Part shown: piece after piece, positions 32,798-44,362 of the stretch | Layout: every line of letters starts with the position of its first letter | Position numbering within the stretch: position 1 is the first letter of the stretch | Source of the DNA: Channallabes apus | Lineage: Eukaryota; Chordata; Actinopteri; Siluriformes; Clariidae | Direction: 5' to 3' | Assembly (NCBI GenBank): GCA_030522415.1 | Contig: CM060107.1 | Location: forward strand, 48,886,307 to 48,950,306 | DNA: 64,000 bases | The notes under the pieces: generated by a model | The model's database searches: none | Seen by the model: only the letters and a program-made list of their open reading frames with translations | Told to the model about the DNA's origin: nothing | Program-made: the position numbers and the translations under genes

Positions 32798-33325
32798 GCT
32801 ATATGGACAGACAAAAAGGATTTGGCCAAACCATATACATACATATATTGATAATATGGACATTTACACAATATGGTGTCGATCCCTCAACACCTTCCAC
32901 TCTTCTTGGAAGGCTGTCCATAAGATTTAAGTGTTTCTGTGGTAATTTGTGTCCATTCATTCTATAGAGGATGAGAAGGTTGGATGAGAAGGCCTGGCTC
33001 GCAATCTCCGTTCCAGTAGTAGCCAGATGGGCTTGAGGGCAGGGCTCTGTGTTAGGGCCAGTTGAGTTCTTTCACACCAAACTCATCAATCCATGTCTTT
33101 ATAGTCCTTGCTTTATGCACTGGGACACAGGCATGTTGGAATAGAAAAGGATCTTCCCCTTGTTAACTGTTGCTACAAGGTTGGACGCATAGCACTGTCC
33201 AAGATGTTTTGGTATGCTGAAGCAGTAAGATTGCCCTTCGCTGGGGAATAAGTCGCCTGATTGATTGAAACACCTCAATTCAATAATTAGCAGGTTTGGC
33301 CAAATACAGTACTTTTATCCATATC
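32798..33325 (-). mobile_element. Tc1-like MITE, family M, copy 2
   Basis: Shares its interior with 21355-21914 ('ttggaaggctgtcc', 'ggcctggctcgcaatctccg', 'ctgtccaagatgttttggta') in the same orientation. The ends are 'acgctatatggacagaca' and 'acttttatccatatcg'. Confidence 0.8.
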
Positions 33326-34230
33326 GACAAAATGCATTTTTCCCCTCAGCAATGCTAACAGTAAGAAAAGAAATGAGGTAAAATTGATTTCACGATTTGA
33401 GGCATGTTTTTCTTTCGCCTTAGCTGTCAAGGCTTCCACAACATTCTTAGGTGCAAACACTGTGAATAAACAATTGCTATCTAATTTGAATCAATCGCCC
33501 TCCTCAAACGTTTAGCAGTACGGCAGGAGCTTAGCTTACCGTGCATGCGATGTCCAGTAACTTCCTCGTCCGCCATTTCAAATGGTCATTTCCAACATTT
33601 TTCATTCTGCTGGTCAACATTTGGCACGTTCTTGCCAAACCGGTGCCACGGTAATAATACAAGCACCTAGCCTTCAAATCAAGTAAATTACCCAACTGAC
33701 ATGAAGCAAATAAAATGTCTGAGTCGGCAACAACATGAATTTGGTGATGATAATCTCAATTACCTCTGATGTTATTCTGAGAAAAGTCAACCCCCCCCCC
33801 CGCCGGTTGTTTTTGTTTCCCTGACCTCCTACCATGTCATGTCTAGCTTCTCTGTACTGTCAATGTGCTGCTATACTTTCAAAACACCATGTACGCCTGC
33901 AGTACCTGTGGCAATTTATGATCATATATGAAAAATAAAACACAAATGATTTTAAGCTCCAGTGGTGTTTCTTGAAATCCTCACTTGACTTCTATAACAG
34001 ACGGGGAAAAAATAAATCCTACATACCCATCGAAGTCCCGCCTTGTTTTGCTCCTTATGACAACTGATGAATAAAGTACACGCTGAAACAGTAACCAACA
34101 TGTCTGGCATCTAAAAAGGACAGAAATAAATCTGAACATAAGAGCATGCTACTTTAACACTTATGTCACATGTGATGTCTATAATGGTGACAAAGGGGGG
34201 CAGAAAAATAAAAAGTCTGGAGTCGGAATG
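33326..34230. other. Intergenic sequence, nothing recognised
   Basis: No coding signal. A C-run lies at 33790-33801. It probably separates the convergent 3' ends of LRP11 and PCMT1. Confidence 0.35.
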
Positions 34231-34248
34231 GTTTACTCTGTGTTGGGT

Positions 34249-34254
34249 TTTATT
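34249..34254 (-). terminator. Polyadenylation signal for the PCMT1 RDEL transcript
   Basis: AATAAA on the minus strand (within the complement of 'gggttttattggta'), about 1.2 kb beyond the RDEL stop, with no recognised transposon between apart from simple repeats. It is the best candidate 3' end of the long PCMT1 transcript. Confidence 0.45.
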
Positions 34255-35469
34255 GGTACAAAGCCACGTTGTGCGTCACAATCAGCATGGTGACAGCCAG
34301 CATGTCCACAGTGAAAAAGGACACAAGCTCAGCCCTGCGTGTATGTGAGAGAAAGAGAGTGTGTGTGTGTGCCTGTTGCACGCTGCATGAACCTCTGGAG
34401 CCTGTCGCACGGCGCAGATGTAAGCGATCGGCCCAGGGTGGTATTGTTAGCGACAGTGTGTGTTAATCAGCTAGGGTTAAAATAGTGTCATGACAGCCTG
34501 AGCAAAATCTACGCTAAACTGTGCAGCTGTGGGAGACTTTACAGAAGAGGCACGGGAAACGTGCACACACAGCTTGAAGGAGATGCGCAAAGGAAAACTG
34601 AAAGAAATACTTTCTGCTGCTATCGTGTGATCCTTAGGACGTTTGTGGCTGCTTAGCACTTAATATATAAGCATTTAATAGGTTGGAAAATAGGAAGTTT
34701 TCAATTAAGAACTGATCTCTAATGAAAAGACTGAAATGCCCCCCCGATGAAGAACGATTCGTCAGTCTGATCTCAGGCGCAGCTCTAGCTAGCATTCGAA
34801 TGTACTCTCCAAAACAAAACAAAGGAAGAAAGAAAATCCCAGCCAGAAAGCAGCATTTTACCATCTGAACTTTGGAAAAAAAAGAAATTAAATAAAAATG
34901 CACATTAATTCAGCACAATTTCACAAGCGCCCATTTAACATGAGCACGGAAACAGAGTACGGAGTCATCCTTTAATCCCTCCCGTTCCTATAGTCCATAT
35001 GAGAACAGCACCAGCTCCGAACAAGCCGAAACGCATGTAAACACACAAAATGAAAAGAATTATTATTGATAATAATAACAATAATAATCAGCTGCAATAC
35101 TGTAGATCCCACAAAAACAAAAAAGTGTACCTGCAAACCAACAAAGAGAAAAAACAAAAACAAAAAAAGCAATTCACAAATCCAAGCAAACTGCAGGCAT
35201 GAAAATGTCAAGACAAAGCCACCCTTTCAGTTTTTTTTTCTTTTCTTTTTTCCCCCTCTTTCCATCCTGAGGGTTCTTTGGCCAGACGGCGGTCAGACTG
35301 TCCCGAGAGCGAGAGTGCAGAGAGCGTGGCTTTTCTTCTTCATTGTCCTTTTACCATCTCCTCGTTAGTTGTTAAGTCCTGATGGATGCTGTGAGGTTGT
35401 GTGTGTGTGTGTGTGTATGTGTGTGTATATATATATATGTATGACTGTGAATATTGCCAGACTGTTGTT
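34255..35469 (-). other. pcmt1: Probable 3' UTR of the PCMT1 RDEL isoform
   Basis: Lies directly after the RDEL stop on the minus strand and reaches the AATAAA at 34249. It contains a (GT)n tract near 35400-35440 but no transposon that I recognise, unlike the sequence on either side. Confidence 0.5.
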
Positions 35470-35482
35470 TTAGAGTTCATCC
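35470..35482 (-). CDS. pcmt1: PCMT1 alternative last coding exon, encoding -RDEL
   Basis: On the minus strand a pyrimidine-rich tract and 'cttttgtag' acceptor precede GGATGAACTCTAA. Joined to the in-frame donor at 39845/39844 inside the last main exon (the AG|GTGGAAGT junction), this gives Arg-Asp-Glu-Leu-stop in place of Arg-Trp-Lys-stop. Mammalian PCMT1 makes the same pair of C-termini (-RWK and -RDEL) by alternative splicing, as I recall; the RDEL form resembles an ER-retention signal. Only 13 coding bases are needed, so ordinary gene finders would miss it. Confidence 0.82.
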
Positions 35483-35542
35483 CTACAAAAGATGAAGAGA
35501 AAAAAAAAAAAAGTTACTCTGAGACAACCTCTCTCTCTTACT

Positions 35543-35545
<3 letters not shown>

Positions 35546-35579
<34 letters not shown>
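35546..35579. repeat. (AC)n microsatellite
   Basis: About 17 AC units, just upstream (minus-strand sense) of the RDEL acceptor. Confidence 0.9.
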
Positions 35580-35580
<1 letters not shown>

Positions 35581-35695
35581 CAGATGTGTGATGTCAGTAC
35601 CGAGCATGCTCGTGTGCAGATCCCTGCATTTCTTTAACACACCTGCAGCCATTCCCAAACATGTTGTCAGTCCAATAGAAGATATGACTGATATA

Positions 35696-36250
35696 CAGTA
35701 AAGTGCAAAAGTCTTGACCCCCCCCATCACTATTTCTTCATATTATTTTCCTTCCAGACATTCATGTGTTTGTTCTGTATTCTTGAGGAATAGTTCCCCA
35801 GGATTTCTAAAATTCATTTTTGCATCTCATTTTCTGTCCAGTCCCTGAGCAGCTTCAGAGAAATGTTTTTTTGTTTGTTGCGCCACACAGTGACCTATGA
35901 TTCATTGCTCGTTTCCGTTCGTAGCTAGCTTTGTTCATTTATGTTGTATGTACTGTAGCACTTTGGTACTGAATGAACGTTGTTCCGTTTCATTGTGTAC
36001 TGAACTTTACGTGGTTGAAGTGACAATAAAAGCCTACTTGACATCGCTGAATGCTGAGTGGTCGGAACAGACGAGAGGGGAAATGAGGTTGCTGCTGAAG
36101 ATGTTACATAAACAACCGATTTTTAAATCATGTGCTTAGTTGCTTTGCAGCCTGTCGCCTGAAAACATTTGCTTCCATTTCTTTCATTGAATCTACATCC
36201 TTTAATTTAATATGAAGAAATGAGGCGCTCAAAACCTTTGCATGGTACTG
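35696..36250. mobile_element. Tc1-like non-autonomous element
   Basis: TA-flanked, with inverted ends 'cagtaaagtgcaaaagtctt' and the diverged complement in 'aaaacctttgcatggtactg'. The 555-bp interior has no transposase. It sits in the PCMT1 intron before the RDEL exon. Confidence 0.75.
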
Positions 36251-36326
36251 TATGTTATTAACAAAACCTTTTCAACAGCAGCTACGTTTACATGCAGAAT
36301 AACAATCTAATCTGATCTAACAGATA

Positions 36327-37885
36327 CAGTGGCTTGCAAAAGTATTCGGCCCCCTTGAACTTTTCCACATTTTGTCACATTACAGCCACAAACATGAATC
36401 AATTTTATTGGAATTCCACGTGAAAGACCAATACAAAGTGGTGTACACGTGAGAAGTGGAACGAAAATCATACATGATTCCAAACATTTTTTTTTTTACA
36501 AATAAATAACTGCAAAGTGGGGTGTGCGTAATTATTCAGCCCCCTGAGTCAATACTTTGTAGAACCACCTTTTGCTGCAATTACAGCTGCCAGTCTTTTA
36601 GGGTATGTCTCTACCAGCTTTGCACATCTAGAGACTGAAATCGTTGCCCATTCTTCTTTGCAAAACAGCTCCAGCTCAGTCAGATTAGATGGACAGCGTT
36701 TGTGAACAGCAGTTTTCAGATCTTGCCACAGATTCTCGATTGGATTTAGATCTGGACTTTGACTGGGCCATTCTAACACATGGATATGTTTTGTTTTAAA
36801 CCATTCCATTGTTGCCCTGGCTTTATGTTTAATGTCGTTGTCCTGCTGGAAGGTGAACCTCCGCCCCAGTCTCAAGTCTTTTGCAGACTCCAAGAGGTTT
36901 TCTTCCAAGATTGCTCTGTATTTGGCTCCATCCATCTTCCCATCAACTCTGACCAGCTTCCCTGTCCCTGCTGAAGAGAAGCACCCCCAGAGCATGATGC
37001 TGCCACCAACATATTTGACAGTGGGGATGGTGTGTTCAGAGTGATGTGCAGTGTTAGTTTTCCGCCACACATAGCGTTTTGCATTTTGGCCAAAAAGTTC
37101 CATTTTGGTCTCATCTGACCAGAGCACCTTCTTCCTCATGTTTGATAACAATGGCTTTCTTCTTGCCGCTCTTCCATAAAGGCCAGCTTTGTGCAGTGCA
37201 CGACTAATAGTTGTCCTATGGACAGATTCCCCCACCTGAGCTGTAGATCTCTGCAGCTCGTCCAGAGTCACCATGGGCCTCTTGGCTGCGTTTCTGATCA
37301 GCGCTCTCCTTGTTCGGCCTGTGAGTTTAGGTGGACGGCCTTGTCTTGGTAGGTTTACAGTTGTGCCATACTCCTTCCATTTCTGAATGATCGCTTGAAC
37401 AGTGGCTCCGTGGGATGTTCAAGGCTTTGGAAATCTTTTTGTAGCCTAAGCCTGCTTTAAATTTCTCAATAACTTTATCCCTGACCTGTCTGGTGTGTTC
37501 TTTGGACTTCATGGTGTTGTTGCTCCCAATATTCTCTTAGACAACCTCTGAGGCCGTCACAGAGCAGCTGTATTTGTACTGACATTAGATTACACACAGG
37601 TGCACTCTATTTAGTCATTAGCACTCATCAGGCAATGTTTATGGGCAACTGACTGCACTTAGACCAAAGGGGGCTGAATAATTACGCACACCCCACTTTG
37701 CAGTTATTTATTTGTAAAAAAAAAATGTTTGGAATCATGTATGATTTTCGTTCCACTTCTCACGTGTACACCACTTTGTATTGGTCTTTCACGCGGAATT
37801 CCAATAAAACTGATTCATGTTTGTGGCTGTAATGTGACAAAATGTGGAAAAGTTCAAGGGGGCCGAATACTTTTGCAAGCCACTG
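36327..37885 (-). mobile_element. Tc1-like transposon, defective
   Basis: A 1.56-kb element bounded by TA (36325-36326, 37886-37887). The ends are CAGTGGCTTGCAAAAGTATT and its exact complement, and the inverted repeats continue beyond 150 bp with few differences (for example around 'cacgtgtacaccactttg'). The transposase is on the minus strand. Confidence 0.93.
36549..37512 (-). pseudogene. Tc1-family transposase, frameshifted and deleted
   Basis: Starts with an ATG at 37512 and reads the usual N-terminal helix-turn-helix (KISKALNIP). It then shifts frame near 37410-37420; the correct frame resumes in the GRPPKLTG linker region. A second open stretch from 37274 to the stop at 36549 carries LWSDETK, QQDNDIKHK and SPDLNPIENLW, so the catalytic residues remain. 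Between KPLLS and the LWSDETK block the protein is about 30 residues shorter than usual, indicating an in-frame deletion. It cannot make an active enzyme. Confidence 0.9.
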
Positions 37886-38265
37886 TAGCTCAGGTAAACA
37901 TAAATAGATAAATAAAAGAAGCAATAAAAATAAATCATACAGATTTTACAGCAATCACTCTAAATATACATTAAGTAAAACAGGAAATAGTGTGTAGGCT
38001 TGGATCATGACATGTTAATAAATATAAATAGATTTGTATATTAATAAAAAAGTATTCTGAATACAGAAATAGTGAGGAACTAGCCTTAATGAACAATGAC
38101 AAATTATTCCAGGTTTCCTTTTAATATGCGTTTTTTTTTTTTATTCAAGGACATTTTGCTGACATTTTGCCACTTTCGCAATTCTAACAACAAATATTTT
38201 TAAAGTCATATAACTTAACCTCTTTTTAGGTAGGTTTAAAATAAAATAAAATAAAATTGATAGTG
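37886..38265. other. PCMT1 intron sequence, nothing recognised
   Basis: AT-rich; no repeat recognised. Confidence 0.35.
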
Positions 38266-38410
38266 ACTGGAATCACCAGGGACGATTCGATACGATATCA
38301 CCATACCGAGGTTCTGATTCTATCTGTATTGTGATTTTCATGGTAAGTATCATGATTTAAAAAATATCCTCATTCGAAATTAATTTCTTTTGTTTTTTAG
38401 ATTCTATTAT
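38266..38410 (+). repeat. Dispersed repeat family D, fragment
   Basis: Begins 'actggaatcaccagggacga' and continues with 'gattcgatacgatatcacc'. It shares the opening 'gggaatcacc' and 'attgcgat/attgtgat' phrasing with the copies at 57844, 61911 and 63455. Confidence 0.5.
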
Positions 38411-38435
38411 GATTCCAAACAGAACTTAGCAAACA

Positions 38436-38772
38436 CAGGTAGTCCCAGACTTATGAACGAGTGCCGTTCCGGAAGTTCGTTCATGCGTCCGATTTGTTCT
38501 TAAATCCGACAAAGTAAATCTTATACGTCTTTGATACGAATCAATAAAGCATACGAATCCATTTGACTAAATCTCTGTCCCCTTTCCTTACACTGCCACT
38601 CAACATTTTAGATACTCACTTACACACTGAGAATATTGTATATAATTGTAAATATTGGTATCTGGTGCACTGCAGTGTCTACGTTTTGTACAAAAAAGGC
38701 GAGCTACTTCTGCGATTTGTTTGCATCTGTGGAAATTCGTAATTCGAAAGTTCGTAAGTCGAGGAATACCTG
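38436..38772. mobile_element. Tigger/mariner-type MITE
   Basis: The ends are CAGGTAGTCCCAGACTTATG and the diverged complement 'cgtaagtcgaggaatacctg'. The interior of about 300 bp has no frame. Confidence 0.75.
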
Positions 38773-39834
38773 AAATTTGCTCCTAGTACACAGAATGCGG
38801 TGGTGCCTGCCAATAGGATTATAGAGGAACTGCAACACCTTAAAAATATATACATTAAAAATGAACAATAAAAAAATAGTATATTGAATTTGGAGTCAGT
38901 GTGCTGATATATGGATATATTGCTACGTGAAAGAATTGCGATACAGAACTGCAATGATTCCTCCACATCTCTAGAAATTCATTCCCCTTATAACTTTATA
39001 CACAGACATTTGCTTACTATGTCTTGAGAGTTTGTCATGTGTCTTGTCAACTGTAAAAACCCTCTGTCTGCTCAAATAAACTCTCTGTTACAAATAAAAA
39101 GCACCCTGGAATAAATTTTTTTACTTTATTTCATTTGCTATTTAGGTTTCTGGTCTGTGGCGTGTCCTGTCGCCGAACGGTTACTATAGAAACGATAACT
39201 GATATGAAGGATGGTATTGCTATAAACCTGTTATGAATTAGAGCTGGAAGTTTGTGAAAAATTAAATCAACACCTTCGGGATAATCAGGATTATAAATCT
39301 AACCGCAGAATCGTGTATTTAAAAAAAAAAAAAAAAAAAAAAAACGAATGGAGGTGCCAGGACTAGAGAAAACAAAGTAATAATTTATATTGGACCCTGC
39401 GGGGAGAAAAAAAAAAAATATAATAATAATAATAATCATCAAAAAAAGGTTTGCATGTAAACATAGCCGGGATTTGAGCTCTGCTTGTGGAAGACATGCT
39501 TTTCTTCTAAAGCATCTAAAGCAAAATGCAATGAAGAAACTTTGTCTATGCAAGCGAATATATAAAAAAAATAAAATGAATAAAAAAAAAATCTAATAAA
39601 AACAAATATCGTTTCCTATGAAATTCGGAATGCATGGCGAGGCAGAGGTTAATGGGTTGGGGGTTAAAAAAAACGTGCAGACGCTCATTATGGTATGGAG
39701 AATGTGCGCGAAAATAAAACCAAACCAAACCAAAACAGGCGACTTGCAGCAAACGCAGCCTTGTCTTGCTCCAGCCCACACCATTTCACCTGTTCCCTGG
39801 GGAAAGGAGGGAAGGGGAAGAGAGGGACAGGAAG
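38773..39834 (-). other. 3' UTR of the main PCMT1 transcript and flank
   Basis: The part next to the PCMT1 stop is AT-rich, with A-runs at 39321-39343 and 39406-39417. Several AATAAA-like hexamers lie on the minus strand (complement TTTATT), so the 3' end of the short transcript cannot be fixed. Confidence 0.4.
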
Positions 39835-42800
39835 TCACTTCCACCTGGACCACTGCTTGTCTTTGTCTGTTAAAGGCACGTAAATCACCCCCATGAGGGG
39901 CTTCATTTTGATGCTGCCGTCCTCCAGCTTGTCGTGCTGCTCCAGCATCTGGTTCCCTCCAGCTGGTCCGACTGGCAGGATGAGACGGCCGCCGGGCTTC
40001 AGCTGGTCCAGGAGCTACGGGAGAGACGCGAAGACCTTTACGAAACCGTGCTGCAAGAACACTTCTTAGGGTGTGTGTGAGAGAAAATGACACATATATG
40101 CTTCGGACATGTGTGCGTGTATAAATGTATGTTGTGTCCGAGTTACAGGGTGGAACTTACAGCTTGTGGGACAGTCGGAGCTGCGGCTCCTACGTGTATG
40201 GCGTCAAAGGGAGCCTCCTCCGGAAAGCCCATCCTGCCATCTCCCACTGCAAACACACACACACACACACACTCATGCCATAAGCAGCTTCAGTGCCCGT
40301 TACTTTCCTGAACAGATGGCAGGTTGCTGTAGCGATGCCACCCTCGCTGTGATGCCGTTCGAGCGTGACAAGACCGGGATTCAGACACACGCCGCTGAAT
40401 TATTCAGCACCGGTGCCTTTGTACTCGCAACTGAACCTCTCGTGGCTCTTAGTGGATCGATAAACCAGAGCTAACGAGGTATCTCAAAAGACACTCGTTA
40501 ACCATTTAGCGCATGAAACAAACCCATTTTAAACTTTAAGACAAATCCATTAGGAAGTGTTACTGTAGCTACTGGGGTTTTGGCGACCGGCTGGATTAGA
40601 GCTCAGATCGCTGCGCTGTCATAGACAGGTGTCTTGAAAAAAAAAAAAAGGCTACATACTAATGATGGTAGCACAAAGTAGTCTAGGTGGTAGCTGACGA
40701 AAATGAACTCAAATTGCTGCTAACAATCACACAGTGAGTTCAAAAACTATTTTAAAATCTTTCCCGACACACACACACATTCAGCCAAATACTGTTAGAC
40801 GTTAACTCCACAACATCTCTAAGAAAGGTGTGATGTGTGTGTGTGTACCTGGCACCTGTCTGTCGTTTTAACATCATGGCTGATTGGTCTACTTTCTATC
40901 ACCAACGGTTTGTGGAGACCTGAATGTTGTGGATGTTGACTATATGACTATCTGACGCATGCGCACAGAGACCGAGCATGGGAGACGATTACCCACAATG
41001 CCACAGGGCGAGAGAGACAGAAGATCAATTGGCTCAGGAGTGATCATGCGACACTCAGTACGTACAACGTGTGTACGTACTACATAAAGGTAAAGACCTC
41101 GCTCATTTATCTAGTAAATTTTTTTTTAAAACACTTGCAGACTAAGTTACTCGCAATGAAAGGTTTTTCTGTATAATAATTCACCTTCACACTTGTTCAC
41201 GAAGCGAGCCACAACAAGAAGACATGGCGTGTGAATTATAGACTCCAACAGGATGAAACGAATCACAGAGTGCACATCAGAGCCTTACTAATTCTCTAAC
41301 GGCAGAATGAACACACATGCCCACACAATCTAGGCCTTCTGAAAAGAGTGAATCGAAGTATCTAAGACACTTTAGGATCTGCGCGCTGTGAAACTTTACC
41401 TTACCGAGAAGGTTGATGCGTCCCGATGAGATGAGCGCCGGGTCGTCTTTCTTAACGTTGTTGATCGAGTCGTCCACCAGTTCCTTTATGTGATCGATCC
41501 CGATGACTTTGCCCTTTGGCCCCACCTGGAATTCAAAATACATGAAGCGAAATGCCGCACTTGGAGCAAATACACGCAATATGCTGATAAATCACGCAAA
41601 CAAACTGCCGTTAAATCAGAGGAATGATGAACTGTTTCACTAACAACAACAAAAAAATCATCACTTAACTTTTACTGATTGGTTTTTCTCTTATCTGGCG
41701 GATCATATGAACTGATATTAGTGTGATGACGGAAAATACGAGGGTGAGTCGAAAATTATCCGCACTCCTGCAATCCCATTCGCCATCCTAGTGTCCTCAT
41801 GCTCCTAAAAACCCCTTTATTATCCTAAGACCTTGCCTCATGTCTGTGTGTCTATGGTCCTCCCCGAGTCAACATCTTACATATGGATTTCAGTTTCTTT
41901 ATAATCTACATGATCTAATAAGAGAATGTAATATGTTGCATATGTTTTAAATTTAATACCTTCTCAATCTTAGTTATACAGTCAACCCTGAAATTGGCGT
42001 GAGTTACGTTCCTAGACCACCTGCAAATTGTGGAAAAATGCTAATTTTTGTTGTGGTCAAAAAAAAAAAAGGCCTATTTTTATAGTTTAAACTAGGGCTG
42101 AAATGATTCCTTGAGTAACTTCAGTAATTCGATTAGGGCTGCACGATATTAGGAAAATATGCGATATGCGATATTGTTGTTGAAGACTGCGATAACGATA
42201 TTTCTTGCGATATAACATTTCCCTAGAGAAATGCATTTTTTAAACTATTATTATTGCCTATTTTTTAAAATTATTTATTTATATGTAATGATCATACTAA
42301 AATAAACAGGTAATAGATATTCGTCTGATGTAATTAAATCTAATTCAGGCTAAAAAGAAACTATATGTCAAGGAAGTTGCAAATATTTAGACTTCAAAAC
42401 ACTATGAATGACTTAAACCCCTCAGCAGATATTCTGACTTCTGGTTTGCTGTTACTATAAACCTGCCAACACAATATGAATTACTTTCAAACATTACTTT
42501 TTATTTAAGTGGAACCATACACTCATCAATAGTGTCTTAAAACAAGAGCATCTTTTAAACTAAATATTCTCTTTGGCTTGCCTGTTTTTTTTAAATAAAA
42601 ATAAATATTATTAAACAAAAGTAAGTAATGCGGGCGCGAACCCGGAAGTATAAGAGGAGTAAACAAACTAGTGCATACAGCTTAGTCACTGTGTTCGCCA
42701 TGTCGGTTTCTGATTCGAGTGTGTGTTTATAGGACGCGGGTTAAATGTGTGTTTTTCCCTTGCTCCCCTTCTGTGAGAGTCCTTAAACTAATTCGCGTGG

Positions 42801-42937
42801 TTATCCTGCCTACTCGCTTGCTTCCGCGTTTGGGTTTACCGTCTATAAAGGGCTAACGGCTAATCGCGCTAACGGCTAATCGCTAAATCTTCTGATCATC
42901 CGGGGTTAGTTCGGACAGAATGAAGTATAAAGATATA

Positions 42938-42987
<50 letters not shown>

Positions 42988-44307
42988 ATATAAGCGGGTA
43001 TAAACATAGTAAGGGCCCATCTGATTGGTCAAATTTGGACACACAAATGCTTGGCAAATAAAGTATTTATCGCAACTCCTTGCGATATGGTTATCGCGCA
43101 TGCCATTATCGCGATAACGATATTTTTTCCATATATCGTGCAGCCCTAAATTCGATTACAAAAAAGCGGATGAAGAAGAGAACTTCTAGTTCTGAAACTT
43201 AGTGTTTTTGTATAATTATTTATTGTAATGTGTGCTGTAGTTTTTTTTTTTTATACTTAGTCATTTGAAATACCCTTTTTTTTTAGTTTTTGCATCTGAG
43301 AAAAGGCTTTAAAATAAGAATGTATGGCTCTGTAATGCACTTAACTCATCTCAGTGAACAATGACGCTGTTTTATTTTTTAAATGCATACCACATTTTAT
43401 CAAAAATAAAGGTTGATTTTTCTAAAAAGAAAACCAATTCATCTTTGTTTCTTATATATTTTACATTGCTGTTTAATTAAGCAAAAGTAAATTTTATCCG
43501 ATTACTCGATTAAAGTTTTGGTAGAATACTCGATTACTAAAATATTCGACAGCTACAGCCCTAGTTTAAACCCTAAATATGCTCCACAAGCACTTTAAAT
43601 TAATTTCAACCTCATCTTATACAGTACTGTACTGCTGCGTCTCCCGCAGCGCTAGAATGTAAAATACCGATGTTACCCCTCTATATGCGCTGTAATTCAT
43701 GCAAGCGTGTTTTCTTTAGTATGCACTGTTGTTTTCTTTACTATTAAGCACTATAGTGTAAATACAGTATAATAATTCACTATCCCAAGCCGCACTTTGT
43801 GCTCTCTCTACCTTACTAAAAAATTAATTATGCAGTGTTATATTTTATATAGAAATTAGGCCGAAATTACGTTAATATTTATGTTACAAAATTAGAAAAT
43901 TATATCGTTCTTAATTAAAGTGAGAGATTATATATTGCCACGAAAAAAGGCATAAAACATTTAGAGGATTTCCGCGAACAATTATTAGTTAAATTCTCTG
44001 TAAAGAATTTCACTGCTATAAATAGTAAGGAGTTAAACAACACTACACTTTAAGTAGAGGATCCCACTAACCCACACACACACACCATGTGGTCAGCGAT
44101 CGCTATTAGTCCCAAAAACCCTGATCACCTCTACTAACAACCTAGTGCTTTATAGGGAACGGCGGCGTAAAGGACAGTGTGAGAAGCCGATTTGAGACTC
44201 ACCATTCTGGCAAAACAGACTGACAGGATGCCGCTGCCTGATCCCACATCCAAAGCTTTGGCACCTTCATACAGCTGATCATGTAACAGCTCCAGTGCAT
44301 ATGCATG

Positions 44308-44362
<55 letters not shown>

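Larger units (their letters stand above)
41979..43990. mobile_element. Possible Tigger-like element split by nested hATs
   Basis: The left part starts 'cagtcaaccctgaaattggc' after a TA and includes 'gagttacgttcctagaccac', like Tigger-type MITE ends. The hAT pair interrupts it at 'gtttaaac', and the text continues with 'cctaaatatgctccaca'. The right end is uncertain: near 43970-43985 'tccgcgaacaattattag' could be its decayed end. Confidence 0.35.

Noticed and set aside
41277..41404. Extension of PCMT1 exon 5 past its donor
   Set aside because: The open frame continues into the intron, but the donor at 41404 and the next acceptor give exactly the conserved VGDGRMG join.
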